Source: Psychromonas algarum (GTDB taxonomy: Bacteria > Pseudomonadota > Gammaproteobacteria > Enterobacterales > Psychromonadaceae). Taken from it: a DNA stretch of 64,000 bases. Within the stretch, counting starts at the first letter, position 1. Each line of letters opens with the position of its first letter. Shown piece after piece: positions 1-9,128 of this stretch. Location: positions 102,878 through 166,877 of the forward strand of contig NZ_SNUW01000010.1 in the NCBI RefSeq assembly GCF_004376845.1. Reading direction: 5' to 3'. The notes below the pieces were generated by a model. The model ran no database searches. It had not been told where the DNA came from and saw only the letters and a program-made list of their open reading frames with translations. The position numbers and the translations under genes are program-made.

Positions 1-658
1 TTGCAGGCATAGTAGAAACACGCACATCAACCGCTCGTCCACCAATACGTAGTGAAATACGCCCATCTTGTGGTACACGTTTTTCTGCAATATCTAATTT
101 TGCCATTACTTTAATACGTGAAACTAATAAAGCCGCTAATTTACGTTGTGGTTTTAATATTTCTCGTAAAACACCATCAATACGGAAACGAATAATTAAT
201 GATTGTTCAAACGTTTCAATATGAATATCTGACGCTTCTTCTTTAATCGCTTCACCTAACATGGCATTGATTAATTTAATAATCGGCGCATCATCTTCAG
301 CTTCTAATAGATCATCATCACTTGGTAACTCTTCAGCTAACGTAAATAAATCATCCGATCCTAAATCTTCCATCAATTGCTGTGCTTCTAATGTAGAAGA
401 TTGATAAGCACGAGCCACTAATTTGTCAAAAGCATCACTATCAACTTTTTCAATAGTAAAGGGATGGCCAATAACACGGCGGACTTCTACTAATAAATCA
501 AGATTAGGCGCTTGTTTAAAACATAAAACACTTTCTTTATCATTATGAGACATGACTAATTCATGTTTTTTAGAGAAAGCAAACGGCAGTTGTCCTGAAG
601 GTGTAAACTCTACCGCTTCCGGCTCTTCAACTGCAGTTACTTCGCTTAAATCACTCAT
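1..658 (-). CDS. gspE: Type II secretion ATPase GspE, N-terminal part
   Basis: This is the start of the cytoplasmic ATPase that powers the type II secretion pseudopilus; the gene runs off the left edge, leaving about 219 residues. The visible part contains the GspE/PilB N-terminal domain and then the beginning of the ATPase region, with the family-typical run [15 protein letters not shown] followed by [11 protein letters not shown]. The Walker motifs lie outside the window. The ATG at 658 overlaps the gspD stop codon in an ATGA arrangement, which implies translational coupling in a gspC-D-E operon. Identification is firm from sequence and from gene order. Confidence 0.95.
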   Translation of the reverse strand, partial: MSDLSEVTAVEEPEAVEFTPSGQLPFAFSKKHELVMSHNDKESVLCFKQAPNLDLLVEVRRVIGHPFTIEKVDSDAFDKLVARAYQSSTLEAQQLMEDLGSDDLFTLAEELPSDDDLLEAEDDAPIIKLINAMLGEAIKEEASDIHIETFEQSLIIRFRIDGVLREILKPQRKLAALLVSRIKVMAKLDIAEKRVPQDGRISLRIGGRAVDVRVSTMPA

Positions 659-2700
659 ACACCGTTAACCTTGTTTTCTTCTGCAACAACATCTTCAGCT
701 TTTTGTTCATTTAACTCTTCTTTAACTGCTTCTTGATCTTTCTCTTTAATTTTACGGAACGAATGTGGATCAACTTCAACTGGCTCACCCCATTTAGGTA
801 AAAGAGGCGCTTCAGAATTTGGCATCAAATTAATACCTTCAGCTGTTTGACCCAATTGAATTTGACGAATCAAACCGTATTTACGTTGGCTTAATTCCAT
901 CATAGTTTGATCATCACGCACAATCGTAGCGCGTAAGAAAACCATTAGGTTACGTTTTTCAGTACTACTTTTGGTTGAACGGAATAAGAACCCTAAGAAT
1001 GGGATATCACCTAAAATTGGCACTTTATCAACAGTCTCATTAACGGTTTCATCAATTAAACCACCGATAACAACGGTTTCACCTGATTTAGCTAATACTG
1101 TCGTTTTCACTGAACGAGTAGCAAAGATAACATCAACAGAAGTTTGTCCTTTAATATTCGATACTTCTTGCTCAATATTCATCTGTACCGAATCACCCTC
1201 ATTAATTTGTGGAGTGACTTTTAATTTAATACCAATTTCTCGACGTTCAATTGTTTGGAAAGGGTTGTCATTAGATGAGCTAGAAGTTGAACCTGTTAAT
1301 ACCGGTACTTCATCACCAACAATAAAGCTCGCTTCTTGATTATCAAGCGTAGTTAAACTTGGTGTCGCTAAAATATTAGAGCCACTTGAACTCTTAAGAG
1401 CTTGTAATACAACTCCCCAATCTGAGCCAACATAACCGGCCACACCACCAGCAATTTTAGATAATGACGAAGCAACACCACTTAAATCATCTGCATCATT
1501 ATTAACTTGATACGCACCAGTAACAATTTCACTAGTAGTCACACCATTATCATTAAACTGTGTGGCAGCACCGCCAGCAGAAGCCCATTGAACACTTAAG
1601 TTGACACCATCACCTTCCGATACTTCAACCACAATTGCTTCAACTAAAACCTGTGCTCGACGAATATCAAGTTGACGAATAATACTGCTTAACGACGACA
1701 TTAATGCAGGCTGCGCAGAAATGATCACCGAGTTAGTACCTTCATGAGCTTCAATACTTAGGTTTGAGTTTTTATTATTAGCTTTAGATTTACTATTTGA
1801 AGACTCTTCTAAACCTTTGCTTACACCTGTTAATACATCTACAACTTCTTGTGCTTTGGCATATTTAAGGTAGAAAACACGTGTATTACCATTATTTTTT
1901 AACTCATTATCTAATGACTTAATTAGCTTAATAATACGCGCTCTAATTTTAGGATCGCCACTTACAATAACCGAGTTAGTTCGCTCATCAGCAACTAAAC
2001 GAGGTTTTAAGTTATTAGTAACGGCATTTTTTGCATTGCTAGGTGTTTGCTGAATTGTATTGATCATATTTACTATTTCTAATGAACTAGCAAACTGTAG
2101 CTTAACAATATCAACTTCTTGGTCACCAGCTTTATCAACTCGCTGAATGATTTTCACTAAACGATTTACTACAGCTGCTCGCCCAGTGATCATAATGACG
2201 TTAGATGGGTCATAATGCACAACATTACCACCACCGGCACTATCATTTAGTTGACGTAATAAAGGGGCAAGATCTCGTACCGAAACGTTAATAACCGGAA
2301 CAACACGGGTTACCATTTCATCACCAACAAAATCTGTTCCATTATCCACAACAGGAATAGGTGCTACTTTGGCATCTTTAGACTTAATAACTTTAAGAAT
2401 ACCGCTGTTCATTTCAACAACAGCAAATCCATACACCTCTAAAACATTTAGGAAAAATTGATAATATTGTTTTTTATTCAAGACATCGTAGCTACGTACG
2501 TTAATTTTCCCTCGAACAGCAGGATCTAAAATAATAGTTTTACCTAAATTTTTACCTACAATATTAACAAACTCAGTCAGCTCGGCATTTTTAAAACTTG
2601 CTAAATATTCATCAGCCTGCACTGCAGTAGAATGTGATAATAAAATAAAAATACTGGCGCCAATTAAACCTACCAGTCTTTTCTTCATCCCTAAAATCAT
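655..2700 (-). CDS. gspD: Type II secretion outer-membrane secretin GspD
   Basis: GspD forms the multimeric outer-membrane channel through which folded exoproteins leave the periplasm. The 681-residue product has a signal peptide (cleavage likely after VQA at residue 29), an N0 domain from about residue 30, three N1-N3 repeats in the middle and the C-terminal secretin domain. Secretin landmarks are [26 protein letters not shown] and [17 protein letters not shown] linker rich in Ser and Asn lies in the N3 region, as in other GspD. The ATG at 2700 is preceded by GAGG eight bases upstream; a second ATG at 2688 has poor spacing. A gap of about 150 bases separates it from gspC. Confidence 0.97.
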   Translation of the reverse strand: MILGMKKRLVGLIGASIFILLSHSTAVQADEYLASFKNAELTEFVNIVGKNLGKTIILDPAVRGKINVRSYDVLNKKQYYQFFLNVLEVYGFAVVEMNSGILKVIKSKDAKVAPIPVVDNGTDFVGDEMVTRVVPVINVSVRDLAPLLRQLNDSAGGGNVVHYDPSNVIMITGRAAVVNRLVKIIQRVDKAGDQEVDIVKLQFASSLEIVNMINTIQQTPSNAKNAVTNNLKPRLVADERTNSVIVSGDPKIRARIIKLIKSLDNELKNNGNTRVFYLKYAKAQEVVDVLTGVSKGLEESSNSKSKANNKNSNLSIEAHEGTNSVIISAQPALMSSLSSIIRQLDIRRAQVLVEAIVVEVSEGDGVNLSVQWASAGGAATQFNDNGVTTSEIVTGAYQVNNDADDLSGVASSLSKIAGGVAGYVGSDWGVVLQALKSSSGSNILATPSLTTLDNQEASFIVGDEVPVLTGSTSSSSNDNPFQTIERREIGIKLKVTPQINEGDSVQMNIEQEVSNIKGQTSVDVIFATRSVKTTVLAKSGETVVIGGLIDETVNETVDKVPILGDIPFLGFLFRSTKSSTEKRNLMVFLRATIVRDDQTMMELSQRKYGLIRQIQLGQTAEGINLMPNSEAPLLPKWGEPVEVDPHSFRKIKEKDQEAVKEELNEQKAEDVVAEENKVNGV

Positions 2701-2856
2701 TACAACAACCTCATTGTTTACTGCTTCTGCCGAATCTATTTATTAGCAAGTTTGCTCGATTAATCATTCAGCAGTTCACACTTATTTTTATACTTATATT
2801 TTTTAAAATGACTTACTAGTACAAGTTATAATATCAAACAGGGCACAACATCTGCC

Positions 2857-3711
2857 CTACGGAATACTGAAAAATAACTCGTTTAGCTCGCCATCACGAT
2901 CAACTGTTAAACTGATATCTGTCATAGTAGGAAACTCTTTCATCAATCCCATCGCCTGCCCCATATCAGTTAAATCAACACCATTTAATTCAATCGCTAA
3001 ATCTCCAGCTTGCAACCCTGACTCTTCAAATAAGCTAGGGTCTTTACCTGGATTAACACGATAACCTTTGATTGCATTTCCCTCTCGAACAGGGGAAATA
3101 CGAATATAATCCATTAACTTCCCTGGATTACTTAATAATTCTTCTCTATCAAGATCTATTTTTGCTGTTTTATGCCTACTTGAAGAACTCACAGATTTAG
3201 TCGCTTGTTGGCCTTCAAGGTTAGCCATTCGTTTATTCGCTTCTTCCAAGCCATCTAACACCAAAGTTTGCTTCTCACCTTTAACATCAATAATAATACG
3301 GTCATCATAGATTTCGCTTACTTTAGCATTAGTCCCAGTAATATCAGAGTCAATAAAATAACTATCTTGTTGTCCTCGATATTCAATAATAACGCTGGAT
3401 AAATTAGGATTAGAAGCAGCGACAATCCCTACTAAAGTGATATTTAATTTTGTTTTAGGGGCATCTTCGGGGGTTTGGTTTTGCACCACTTTGGGCGCGG
3501 CTTGCGCTTCACCAAATAAGTGCTGATTTTGTAATTGTTGGGTACTTAATTTACTGCTGTTGTTAGTCGCAGTTCTCGCAGGGGGATTCCAAACATAAGC
3601 ACTATCTTCTACCGGATATACTGACCAAGTTAATAATGCAGCTTGATGAGCTACTAAAGCACTGCTTATTATTAATACTATTTTTGGTAGTTGTTGAGAA
3701 ATCACGAGCAC
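2857..3711 (-). CDS. gspC: Type II secretion inner-membrane protein GspC
   Basis: GspC links the inner-membrane platform to the GspD secretin. The 284-residue protein has one N-terminal membrane segment (about residues 10-30), a Pro/Gln-rich linker, a homology region (about 90-155) that contacts GspD N0, and a C-terminal PDZ domain (about 200-284) with the run ESGLQAGDLAIELNGVDLTD. The start codon is GTG at 3711, with AGGAT about ten bases upstream; another in-frame GTG lies two codons later. It is the first gene of the gsp operon, and hslR lies divergently on the other strand, an arrangement that I recall from Vibrio. Confidence 0.93.
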   Translation of the reverse strand: MLVISQQLPKIVLIISSALVAHQAALLTWSVYPVEDSAYVWNPPARTATNNSSKLSTQQLQNQHLFGEAQAAPKVVQNQTPEDAPKTKLNITLVGIVAASNPNLSSVIIEYRGQQDSYFIDSDITGTNAKVSEIYDDRIIIDVKGEKQTLVLDGLEEANKRMANLEGQQATKSVSSSSRHKTAKIDLDREELLSNPGKLMDYIRISPVREGNAIKGYRVNPGKDPSLFEESGLQAGDLAIELNGVDLTDMGQAMGLMKEFPTMTDISLTVDRDGELNELFFSIP

Positions 3712-3894
3712 TTTTATTTAATCCTGTTGCTAATCACTGAATGCCAGCTAATAATTATTACCTGCACAATGGTAACGCAGCCCGCAACAGGACTACAACC
3801 AACAAGTTTCAATAATGAGGCTTATACTGGAAATTTACAGCTTATTTGCCGATTAAATGGTCCTTTTATATACAATATGATTGCACTAGAGCAA

Positions 3895-3922
3895 CTTGAC
3901 TTATCAATTTTTGTCCCCATTT
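3895..3922 (+). promoter_or_regulatory. Sigma-32 heat-shock promoter for hslR-hslO
   Basis: CTTGAC (3895-3900) is followed after a 14-base spacer by CCCCATTT (3915-3922). This closely matches the known sigma-32 consensus (CTTGAA, 12-15 bases, CCCCATnT). It sits about 90 bases upstream of hslR, which with hslO belongs to the heat-shock regulon in E. coli. No experimental support. Confidence 0.78.
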
Positions 3923-4010
3923 ACTTAATACAGAACTTGATGACTTTCTTTCGGTTTAGCAGAACCATGACTTTTGCTACACTAGGGTACGCTTTTTTGA
4001 GTAAAAAATT

Positions 4011-4415
4011 ATGACAGATTCAGCAGTAAGGATAGATAAATGGCTATGGGCCGCTCGATTTTATAAAACCCGTAGTTTAGCCAGAGAAATGGTCCAAGGC
4101 GGTAAAGTTCACTATAACGGACAACGCTGTAAAGCCAGCAAAACAGTAGAGATAGGTGCTTTCTTATCTATTCGACAAGGTGATGTTTCAATCGAAGTGA
4201 CTATTGAAGCAATTTCAGAACATCGTCGTGGTGCTCCTATTGCACAAACGCTCTATAAAGAAACAGAAAAAAGTATCGTTAAACGCGAAGAATACCAAGT
4301 ATTACGTAAGTTAAGTTTACAAAATGCACCACATCCAGATCGTAAACCTAACAAAAAAGAACGTCGTGACTTGATACAAGCAAAAACACAACGCAACACT
4401 GCCAACTTTGATTAA
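4011..4415 (+). CDS. hslR: Heat shock protein Hsp15 (S4-domain RNA-binding)
   Basis: Hsp15 binds free 50S subunits that carry a nascent chain and helps rescue them after heat shock. The 134-residue product begins with an S4 RNA-binding domain (RIDKWLWAARFYKTRSLA, then VHYNGQRCKASKTV) and ends in a Lys/Arg-rich tail (RKPNKKERRDLIQ), exactly as in E. coli HslR (133 aa). It is the first gene after the sigma-32 promoter. hslO follows after 28 bases and the two are probably cotranscribed. Confidence 0.96.
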   Translation: MTDSAVRIDKWLWAARFYKTRSLAREMVQGGKVHYNGQRCKASKTVEIGAFLSIRQGDVSIEVTIEAISEHRRGAPIAQTLYKETEKSIVKREEYQVLRKLSLQNAPHPDRKPNKKERRDLIQAKTQRNTANFD

Positions 4416-4443
4416 AAGTAACAGAATATACATGAGAGAAATT

Positions 4444-5307
4444 ATGACAGACCAACTACAACGCTTCTTATTTGATGATTTTGAAATTCGTGGTGAAATA
4501 ACACAAGCACATGAAACATTTAAACAATGTATTAATAATCACGATTACCCTGAAGCTATCGCAAATACATTAGGAGAGTTGTTAATTGCCACAAGCCTGT
4601 TAACAGCAACCTTAAAATTTGAAGGTAAAATAACAGTACAAATTCAAGGTGATGGTCCTCTAAGTATGGCAGTGATCAATGCTAACCAAAATTTAGAGAT
4701 CCGTGGCACCGCTCGTTACCATGGTGATACAACAGGATTATCATTCTTAGACCTCATTGGTAAAGGTAATTTGATGATCACCATTACGCCTGAAGATGGT
4801 GAACGTTATCAAGGTATTGTTGCACTTGAGAAAGATAGTCTTGCAGCATGTTTAGAGGACTATTTTGTACAATCTGAGCAACTTGCCACTAAAATTAGTT
4901 TATTTGCAGATAGTCAAGCAACTCCAGTACAAGCTGCAGGTTTATTAATTCAAACATTACCAGCAAGTAGTGAGACGCACGAAGAAGATTTTGCACACGT
5001 TTGTGCATTAGCTAATACAATTAAAGCTGAAGAAATTTATACATTAAAAAATGATGAATTATTATTTCGCTTATATCATCAAGAGGAAGTTCGTTTGTTT
5101 GGTGAACAGCCAATCAGCTTTAAATGTGGTTGCTCAGAAGAACGCTGTTTATCTTCATTAGCATCACTTGATGCAGAAGAAATAAAAGAGATTTTAGCAG
5201 AGCAAGAAAGTATCGATATGCGCTGTGAATATTGTGCAACAACTTACTCTTTTAAAGAAAAAGACTTACAAATATTATTAACTGCAGACAACCAAACACC
5301 ACACTAA
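4444..5307 (+). CDS. hslO: Redox-regulated chaperone Hsp33
   Basis: Hsp33 is a cytoplasmic holdase switched on by oxidation of a zinc-binding four-cysteine centre. The C-terminal region shows both half-motifs: CGC within KCGCSEERC and CEYC within MRCEYCATTY. I place the start at the ATG at 4444 (MTDQLQRFLF), giving 287 residues, close to E. coli (292); an upstream in-frame ATG at 4408 would add 12 residues that overlap hslR and do not look like the family. An AGAGA ribosome site precedes 4444. It lies in an operon with hslR. Confidence 0.96.
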   Translation: MTDQLQRFLFDDFEIRGEITQAHETFKQCINNHDYPEAIANTLGELLIATSLLTATLKFEGKITVQIQGDGPLSMAVINANQNLEIRGTARYHGDTTGLSFLDLIGKGNLMITITPEDGERYQGIVALEKDSLAACLEDYFVQSEQLATKISLFADSQATPVQAAGLLIQTLPASSETHEEDFAHVCALANTIKAEEIYTLKNDELLFRLYHQEEVRLFGEQPISFKCGCSEERCLSSLASLDAEEIKEILAEQESIDMRCEYCATTYSFKEKDLQILLTADNQTPH

Positions 5308-5338
5308 TTACCTCTCTTTTTAAATGATTAATTGCAAT

Positions 5339-5370
5339 CGCCATAATAATTTTCATTATGGCGACCTTTT
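5339..5370 (+). terminator. Terminator after hslO
   Basis: A perfect 9-bp stem CGCCATAAT / ATTATGGCG (5339-5347 with 5355-5363, 7-base loop) is followed by ACCTTTT. It lies 31 bases after the hslO stop and separates the heat-shock pair from pckA. Confidence 0.75.
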
Positions 5371-5474
5371 AATTCATTATTCGATCCTGATCTCACTTTT
5401 ATTCTGAAAACTCTCCTACGCTCAAGACTAATATCCTTTTTTTAACAAAAAAATAACAATGTAAGGCAGTTGAT

Positions 5475-7091
5475 ATGAGCAGAATAGAACTCTCTACCGA
5501 GCAACTAAAAACATACGGCATTACTCAGGTTTCTGAAATTATATACAACCCTAGTTTTGACATATTATTTGCTGAAGAAACAGCAAGTAATTTAACAGGA
5601 TTTGAAAAAGGTATTGTGACAGAAAATGGTACGGTAGCCGTTGATACAGGTATTTTCACTGGTCGCTCACCTAAAGACAAATACATAGTAAAAGATGAAA
5701 CGACTCGTGACACCATTTGGTGGAGTGATCAAGGTAAAAATGATAATAAGGCCATTGATCAAGAAACTTGGATGCAACTCAAGAATCGAGTGACTGATGA
5801 ATTATCCAATAAGCGTTTATTTGTTGTTGATGCTTATTGTGGAGCGAATGTAAATTCTCGCTTAAAAGTACGTTTTATTGTTGAGGTAGCTTGGCAAGCA
5901 CATTTTGTCACTAATATGTTTATTCGCCCTAGTGAGCAAGAACTGATCAATTTTGAACCTGATTTTGTAGTTATGAATGGTTCCAAAACAACGAATCCAG
6001 ACTGGCAAAAGCAAGGTCTTAACTCCGAAAATTTTGTTGCTTTCAACTTAACCGAAAAAGTACAAATTATCGGTGGCACTTGGTACGGCGGGGAAATGAA
6101 AAAAGGTCTTTTCTCAGTCATGAATTATTTATTACCTCTAAATGGCATGGCATCAATGCATTGTTCTGCCAATATTGGGGAATCTGGTGATACAGCTATT
6201 TTCTTTGGCCTTTCAGGCACAGGTAAAACCACACTATCAACCGATTCTAAACGCGCATTAATTGGTGATGACGAGCATGGATGGGATGACGAAGGAGTAT
6301 TTAATTTTGAAGGGGGTTGCTACGCAAAAACTATCCGCTTAAGTGCAGAAGCAGAGCCAGATATTTACGGTGCAATTAAACGTAATGCTTTATTAGAAAA
6401 TGTCATGATTAATGAACAAGGAGTTGTTGATTATGATGATGCCAGCAAAACAGAAAATGGACGAGTATCTTACCCAATCGATCATATTGCAAATATCGTA
6501 AAACCTATTTCAAAAGGAGGCCATGCTAAAAAAGTTATCTTCTTAACGGCAGATGCTTTTGGGGTATTACCACCTGTTTCTAAATTAACTAAAGCACAGA
6601 CTCAATACCACTTCCTATCGGGTTTTACCGCTAAGCTAGCGGGAACAGAACGTGGAATAACAGAGCCCACACCTACTTTTTCAGCTTGTTTTGGTGCGGC
6701 ATTTTTGACTCTTCATCCAACACAATATGCAGAACAATTAGTGAAACGAATGGAAGCTTGTGGAGCAGAGGCTTATTTAGTTAATACAGGTTGGAATGGT
6801 TCAGGAAAACGTATTTCTATCCAAGATACACGAGGCATTATTGATGCCATTTTAGATGGTTCCATTGAACAAGCGGAAACGAAAACAATTCCACTCTTTA
6901 ATTTACAAGTGCCTATTGCGTTACCCAATGTAGACAGCGCTATTTTGGATCCTCGTGATACTTATAACACAGCACAACTGTGGGATGAAAAAGCAGAAAA
7001 ACTAGCACAATTATTTATTGAAAATTTTGCTCGCTATACCGATAAAGAACAAGGAAAAGCACTCGTTTCTGCAGGCCCTATACTCCCTTAA
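5475..7091 (+). CDS. pckA: Phosphoenolpyruvate carboxykinase (ATP)
   Basis: PckA converts oxaloacetate and ATP to phosphoenolpyruvate and CO2, the first committed step of gluconeogenesis. The 538-residue product has the usual length. The P-loop [11 protein letters not shown] (around residues 245-255) and the metal/nucleotide loop [20 protein letters not shown] are intact, as is the substrate-binding [12 protein letters not shown] near residue 60. The ATG at 5475 follows a GTAAGG-type ribosome site. It stands alone between two terminators. Growth on alginate or amino acids would need it, but no clear regulatory site was identified upstream. Confidence 0.98.
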   Translation: MSRIELSTEQLKTYGITQVSEIIYNPSFDILFAEETASNLTGFEKGIVTENGTVAVDTGIFTGRSPKDKYIVKDETTRDTIWWSDQGKNDNKAIDQETWMQLKNRVTDELSNKRLFVVDAYCGANVNSRLKVRFIVEVAWQAHFVTNMFIRPSEQELINFEPDFVVMNGSKTTNPDWQKQGLNSENFVAFNLTEKVQIIGGTWYGGEMKKGLFSVMNYLLPLNGMASMHCSANIGESGDTAIFFGLSGTGKTTLSTDSKRALIGDDEHGWDDEGVFNFEGGCYAKTIRLSAEAEPDIYGAIKRNALLENVMINEQGVVDYDDASKTENGRVSYPIDHIANIVKPISKGGHAKKVIFLTADAFGVLPPVSKLTKAQTQYHFLSGFTAKLAGTERGITEPTPTFSACFGAAFLTLHPTQYAEQLVKRMEACGAEAYLVNTGWNGSGKRISIQDTRGIIDAILDGSIEQAETKTIPLFNLQVPIALPNVDSAILDPRDTYNTAQLWDEKAEKLAQLFIENFARYTDKEQGKALVSAGPILP

Positions 7092-7103
7092 TCCATCGTA
7101 AAT

Positions 7104-7150
7104 AAAATTAACCGACTCAGCTAAAGTAATAGCTAAGTTGGTTAATTTTT
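7104..7150. terminator. Terminator between pckA and the convergent lipoprotein gene
   Basis: AAATTAACCGACTCAGCT pairs with AGCTAAGTTGGTTAATTT (with G-T pairs) around an 8-base loop, followed by a T run on the plus strand and preceded by an A run. It can serve both converging genes. Confidence 0.8.
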
Positions 7151-7160
7151 ATAGCGGATG

Positions 7161-8453
7161 TTAGTTTGCTAACGTTTGTATAGTTACAATACTGGCTTCT
7201 GTAACCGTAAACTCTTTTTCAGCCTCGTTGATCATATCAACATAATATTCTTTAAAGCTTGATGAAGGTGTTTCAGAAAACATCACCTCTGTATCGCTTA
7301 ATACCGTTAAGTTACCAGCATCTGACACAGTCCCTTTTGATAAAGCTACAGTATTATAAACTTGAGTTGCTGTATTTAAAAAACTAATAATTGGAGAAAC
7401 AGCAGCATTTGAAGACGCAGCATGCACACAGAATAATGAATTTTGTCCAGCAACGGCTAATTGCCCATTTGTTGCAGAAAAATTTCTAAAAGAGGTGATC
7501 TCTTTGCGGTATGGATTATTTGCATTAAATTCGTAAACTTCACAACCTGCCGTCATTTCATAATTACCACGCTTAACTGCATCGTAAGTTGGCGCATAAC
7601 TTGTATCAGCCCAAGTAGTATCATCAATAACAGAAATCGTATCCAACAATGATGAAAACTCTAGGCTATATACTCGATTATCAGAAGTTTTAGTTGCATA
7701 AAAAGTCCCTTTATATAAAAAAGGAGAAATAGAGTCAGCAAAGGAAGTGACTATTTCTTTTGCTTCACTTCGCTTATACCAAACTAAATTACTACCGTCT
7801 TGTCTTAAAAAGTCACCATATTGATTAATCCAAAATGGTTTTCCGCTATAATCATAAGTTGCTTTATCAACAAATAAGCCATTTGATAATTCAAAAATAT
7901 TCAAGATACCAGTGTTAGTGTCATTACGGAAAAGTCTTGCTTCGTCGGCAATATTTGAAGTTCGATGAGAATCATGCCAATAAGCAGTTGCTGTTATTTG
8001 ATTACTTGCAAACGGAGCGCCATTAGAAATAACAGGATACAATTTACCCGATTTTTTCTCTTGGATTAAAACATAATCACCAGTGATTTTTTTATCATCA
8101 ATAGTCAGCGTTAAATTTGTAACACTTAATGCTGAATAGGTATCGTTAATATCTGTGATAGCTGAAATCACTAAATCACTACTATTAGTTGTACCATTTT
8201 CAGTAATATTAAATACGACGGCAGTGCTGCTATCAGTAACTCTATTTTTATACACATATCTACTTTTAGTTACATCAGGCTGAATTCCATCGTAATCTAA
8301 ACCGCGTAACTGCAAAGTTTGGCTTCCAGAAACGACACTATTCATTGTGATCGTAGTAGCTGATTTATTTGAACTTTCGTCCTCTGGAAGACATGCACTC
8401 AATAAACCTACACACGCCAAGCTTAGCATAGAGCGCTGTAAAACTGCCGACAT
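7161..8453 (-). CDS. Predicted lipoprotein of unknown function
   Basis: I do not recognise a family. The 430-residue product has a type II signal peptide ending in the lipobox LLSAC, with the lipidated cysteine at residue 21, followed by an acidic/Ser-rich spacer (LPEDESSNKS). The rest is rich in Thr, Ser, Asn and Tyr in short alternating strands, suggestive of a beta-rich periplasmic or surface domain. No membrane segment or catalytic motif stands out. It is probably monocistronic: about 140 bases of non-coding DNA lie upstream and the pckA terminator lies just downstream. Confidence 0.75.
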   Translation of the reverse strand: MSAVLQRSMLSLACVGLLSACLPEDESSNKSATTITMNSVVSGSQTLQLRGLDYDGIQPDVTKSRYVYKNRVTDSSTAVVFNITENGTTNSSDLVISAITDINDTYSALSVTNLTLTIDDKKITGDYVLIQEKKSGKLYPVISNGAPFASNQITATAYWHDSHRTSNIADEARLFRNDTNTGILNIFELSNGLFVDKATYDYSGKPFWINQYGDFLRQDGSNLVWYKRSEAKEIVTSFADSISPFLYKGTFYATKTSDNRVYSLEFSSLLDTISVIDDTTWADTSYAPTYDAVKRGNYEMTAGCEVYEFNANNPYRKEITSFRNFSATNGQLAVAGQNSLFCVHAASSNAAVSPIISFLNTATQVYNTVALSKGTVSDAGNLTVLSDTEVMFSETPSSSFKEYYVDMINEAEKEFTVTEASIVTIQTLAN

Positions 8454-8550
8454 TAATTTCTCCTAAAATGTATAAAATAAAAACGCGGCAAGACTAACAA
8501 AAAATACCTTATTAAAACTGGGGATAACTCTAATTCCTCATAAATAAAAC

Positions 8551-8573
8551 AAAAAAAGCAGCCAAAGCTGCTT
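8551..8573 (-). terminator. Terminator after the scs pair
   Basis: AAGCAGC / GCTGCTT (8556-8562 with 8567-8573, 4-base loop) is followed on the minus strand by TTTTTTGTTTTATTT. It lies 24 bases beyond the scsD stop. Confidence 0.85.
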
Positions 8574-8596
8574 AAATAATCATCAAACAAAAGAGC

Positions 8597-9127
8597 TTAA
8601 GAAAATTTACTGAAAAATAATCTAACCCACATGCCAAAAGGAGAAGTAAACCCAGTTGTTACCGCGCTTATTTCACCTTTATTAATGACAAATAATGTTG
8701 GAGTCACTGTAATTCCCCACTCTTGAGCAATAGTTCCTTTAGGATCATTAATGACACTAAAATCATATTTTTTAGCATGCAAATATTGTTGTATGCGCTT
8801 GTTATTGCCAGAATTTAAAGCAACGGTAATAACTTGTGTGCCACCATCCACAAAATCAACTGAAGGAGAAACAACGCTACAAACACTACACCAAGTCGCC
8901 CAAAAATAAACTAAGACTGGTTTTTCTTGGCTCATAGCAAGTAAGTCTATTTGCTTATTTTGTACACTCATCGTGATTAACTCAGGAGCTTTACCTGAAA
9001 CCATAGAGTGGGCACGCCATAAATCAACTCCCCAGCCTAAAACCAAAAACAATAAAAAATAAACAAACAGAGACTTAATACGTGCAAACCATGTTTTCTT
9101 AATCTTCACTTCCTTTTTTTGTTGCAC
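8597..9127 (-). CDS. scsD: Membrane-anchored thioredoxin-like protein, ScsD type
   Basis: This is a 176-residue periplasmic thiol oxidoreductase tethered by one N-terminal membrane segment (about residues 18-35). The thioredoxin-fold active site WCSVC places the cysteines at residues 80 and 83, and the cis-proline region is TVTPTLFVI. The start is GTG at 9127, with AAAGGA placed ten bases upstream inside the end of scsB; the two genes are one base apart and so translationally coupled. In Salmonella the ScsD-like partner works with the ScsB reductase in copper and oxidative stress resistance. A DsbE/CcmG role is less likely because no cytochrome maturation genes are nearby. Confidence 0.82.
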   Translation of the reverse strand: MQQKKEVKIKKTWFARIKSLFVYFLLFLVLGWGVDLWRAHSMVSGKAPELITMSVQNKQIDLLAMSQEKPVLVYFWATWCSVCSVVSPSVDFVDGGTQVITVALNSGNNKRIQQYLHAKKYDFSVINDPKGTIAQEWGITVTPTLFVINKGEISAVTTGFTSPFGMWVRLFFSKFS

Positions 9128-9128
9128 T

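Noticed and set aside
3691..4014. 107-codon plus-strand reading frame before hslR
   Set aside because: It covers the gspC start and the sigma-32 promoter, with no protein-like composition or ribosome site.
5339..5474. A CRP site before pckA
   Set aside because: TGATCTCACTTT is only a weak half-match, with no symmetric partner.
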